Origin: Anaeromyxobacter sp.
GTDB taxonomy: Bacteria > Myxococcota > Myxococcia > Myxococcales > Anaeromyxobacteraceae
NCBI GenBank assembly: GCA_020028115.1
Contig: JAHWYA010000091.1
Location: 1-6,880 of the forward strand
DNA: 6,880 nt
Direction: 5' to 3'
Position 1 is the first letter of the stretch. Each line of letters opens with the position of its first letter. Positions 6,512 to 6,880 of this stretch are shown here, piece by piece. Both the position numbers and the translations under genes were made by a program. A model generated the notes under the pieces. It was not told the origin of the DNA. It was given only the letters and a program-made list of their open reading frames with translations, and made no database searches.

Positions 6512-6740
6512 AGCGCCGCGCCTTCGCGGCGATCACGAGCGCGGCGAAGCCGAGCATGCCGAGCCCCCACAGCACGAGGACGAGCCCGGCCCCGAGCGCG
6601 CGCGCGCCCGTGACCGTGTGCCCCTGCACGACCGCGCTGCCGCGGCGGATCGTGGCGAGCCCCTTCAGCGTCACGAACACGCCGGGCACCGCGAGGAGGG
6701 CGGCGGCGACGAGGAGGAGGGCGCGGGCCATGCGCGGCAT
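6510..6740 (-). CDS. Small hypothetical membrane protein, two predicted helices
   Basis: A 76-residue protein I do not recognise. Seen: basic N-terminus MPRMAR, a hydrophobic helix at about 7-26, a short loop with basic residues (KGLATIRRG, 26-34), a second hydrophobic helix at about 48-72, and basic tail KARR. Both ends are positively charged, which would suit a hairpin with N- and C-termini inside. Start choice is uncertain. The ATG at 6740 gives 76 residues. The in-frame ATG at 6731 gives 73 residues and has AGG nine bases upstream, so it may be the real one. It converges on the phosphatase gene, 17 bases apart. The support for coding is a clean two-helix pattern, a start next to a hairpin-rich gap, and no better gene on the other strand; it could still be spurious. 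Confidence 0.6.
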   Translation of the reverse strand: MPRMARALLLVAAALLAVPGVFVTLKGLATIRRGSAVVQGHTVTGARALGAGLVLVLWGLGMLGFAALVIAAKARR

Positions 6741-6777
6741 CCTACGCGACGTCCCGCGCGGCGCCGGACGATCTGAA

Positions 6778-6816
6778 CGGGGGGGGCGCTCGGGCTGTGC
6801 CCTCGCGCCCCCCCCG
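6778..6816. repeat. Long G/C-tract inverted repeat (12-bp perfect stem)
   Basis: The left arm CGGGGGGGGCGC (6778-6789) and right arm GCGCCCCCCCCG (6805-6816) are perfect reverse complements. Inside them, GGGC (6792-6795) pairs with GCCC (6799-6802) around TGT, after a 2x2 mismatch. The result is a very stable stem-loop readable on either strand. It starts 37 bases beyond the start codon of the small membrane protein gene. No T-run follows on either strand. Confidence 0.75.
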
Positions 6817-6834
6817 AACCCCCCGCTCGCGTCC

Positions 6835-6858
6835 GGCGGAGCCTCATCCGGCTCCGCC
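6835..6858. repeat. Second inverted repeat (9-bp perfect stem)
   Basis: GGCGGAGCC (6835-6843) and GGCTCCGCC (6850-6858) are perfect reverse complements around the 6-base loop TCATCC. It lies 18 bases after the first hairpin. Again there is no T-tract. Confidence 0.7.
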
Positions 6859-6880
6859 TGCGCTCGCGGCGGGAGCTACT

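Larger units (their letters stand above)
6741..6880. other. Gene-free right end with tandem hairpins
   Basis: No convincing gene lies here. The region holds two strong hairpins (6778-6816 and 6835-6858), G8, C8 and C6 tracts, and a direct repeat CGCTCGCG at 6824-6831 and 6861-6868 that brackets the second hairpin. The window ends in GGCGGGAGCTACT, which could be the left arm of a third hairpin cut by the edge. The arrangement resembles an intergenic palindromic element or a set of terminators for a minus-strand gene lying to the right. Confidence 0.5.

Noticed and set aside
5281..6570. A 429-codon minus-strand frame antisense to the phosphatase
   Set aside because: No motifs and arginine-rich; the plus strand carries all five phosphoesterase motifs.
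6741..6880. Short spaced repeats at the right end as a CRISPR array
   Set aside because: The repeats are inverted, unequal and only 8-12 bases long, with no regular spacers and no cas gene.

Overview
The window is 6.9 kb of very GC-rich DNA (third codon positions almost always G or C) with five confident protein-coding genes and one likely small one. Extreme GC, a cysteine-rich von Willebrand A (vWA) lipoprotein with a DEDDCS loop, and an oxygen-independent heme gene set together suggest a facultatively anaerobic member of the Myxococcota, most like Anaeromyxobacter. That assignment is inferred from style and content; there is no rRNA or other marker gene here.

Layout, left to right. Positions 98-1840 (+) encode a secreted lipoprotein with a vWA domain and many cysteines. 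It converges on a three-gene heme operon on the minus strand, transcribed from about 5270 leftward in the order hemE (5268-4228), hemN (4219-2843), hemH (2812-1853). Intergenic gaps are 8 and 30 bases, and both internal starts have strong Shine-Dalgarno sequences. A divergent intergenic region (5269-5406) separates hemE from a plus-strand gene (5407-6492) for an exported calcineurin-like phosphatase of the purple acid phosphatase/TRAP type. This gene converges on a small two-helix membrane protein gene on the minus strand (6510-6740). The last 140 bases carry two strong perfect-stem hairpins in G- and C-tract DNA and no gene.

How the genes work together. HemE takes uroporphyrinogen III to coproporphyrinogen III. 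HemN, a radical SAM enzyme that needs no oxygen, takes that to protoporphyrinogen IX. HemH inserts iron into protoporphyrin IX. The protoporphyrinogen oxidase needed between HemN and HemH is not in the window. The two flanking lipoproteins and the small membrane protein have no evident link to heme synthesis.

I see no CRISPR array, insertion sequence, tRNA, rRNA or phage gene, and no clear multi-gene system of a new kind. The most noteworthy items are the bacterial TRAP-like lipoprotein with all seven expected metal ligands, the cysteine-rich vWA lipoprotein, the possibly leaderless hemE start, and the tandem hairpins at the right end.
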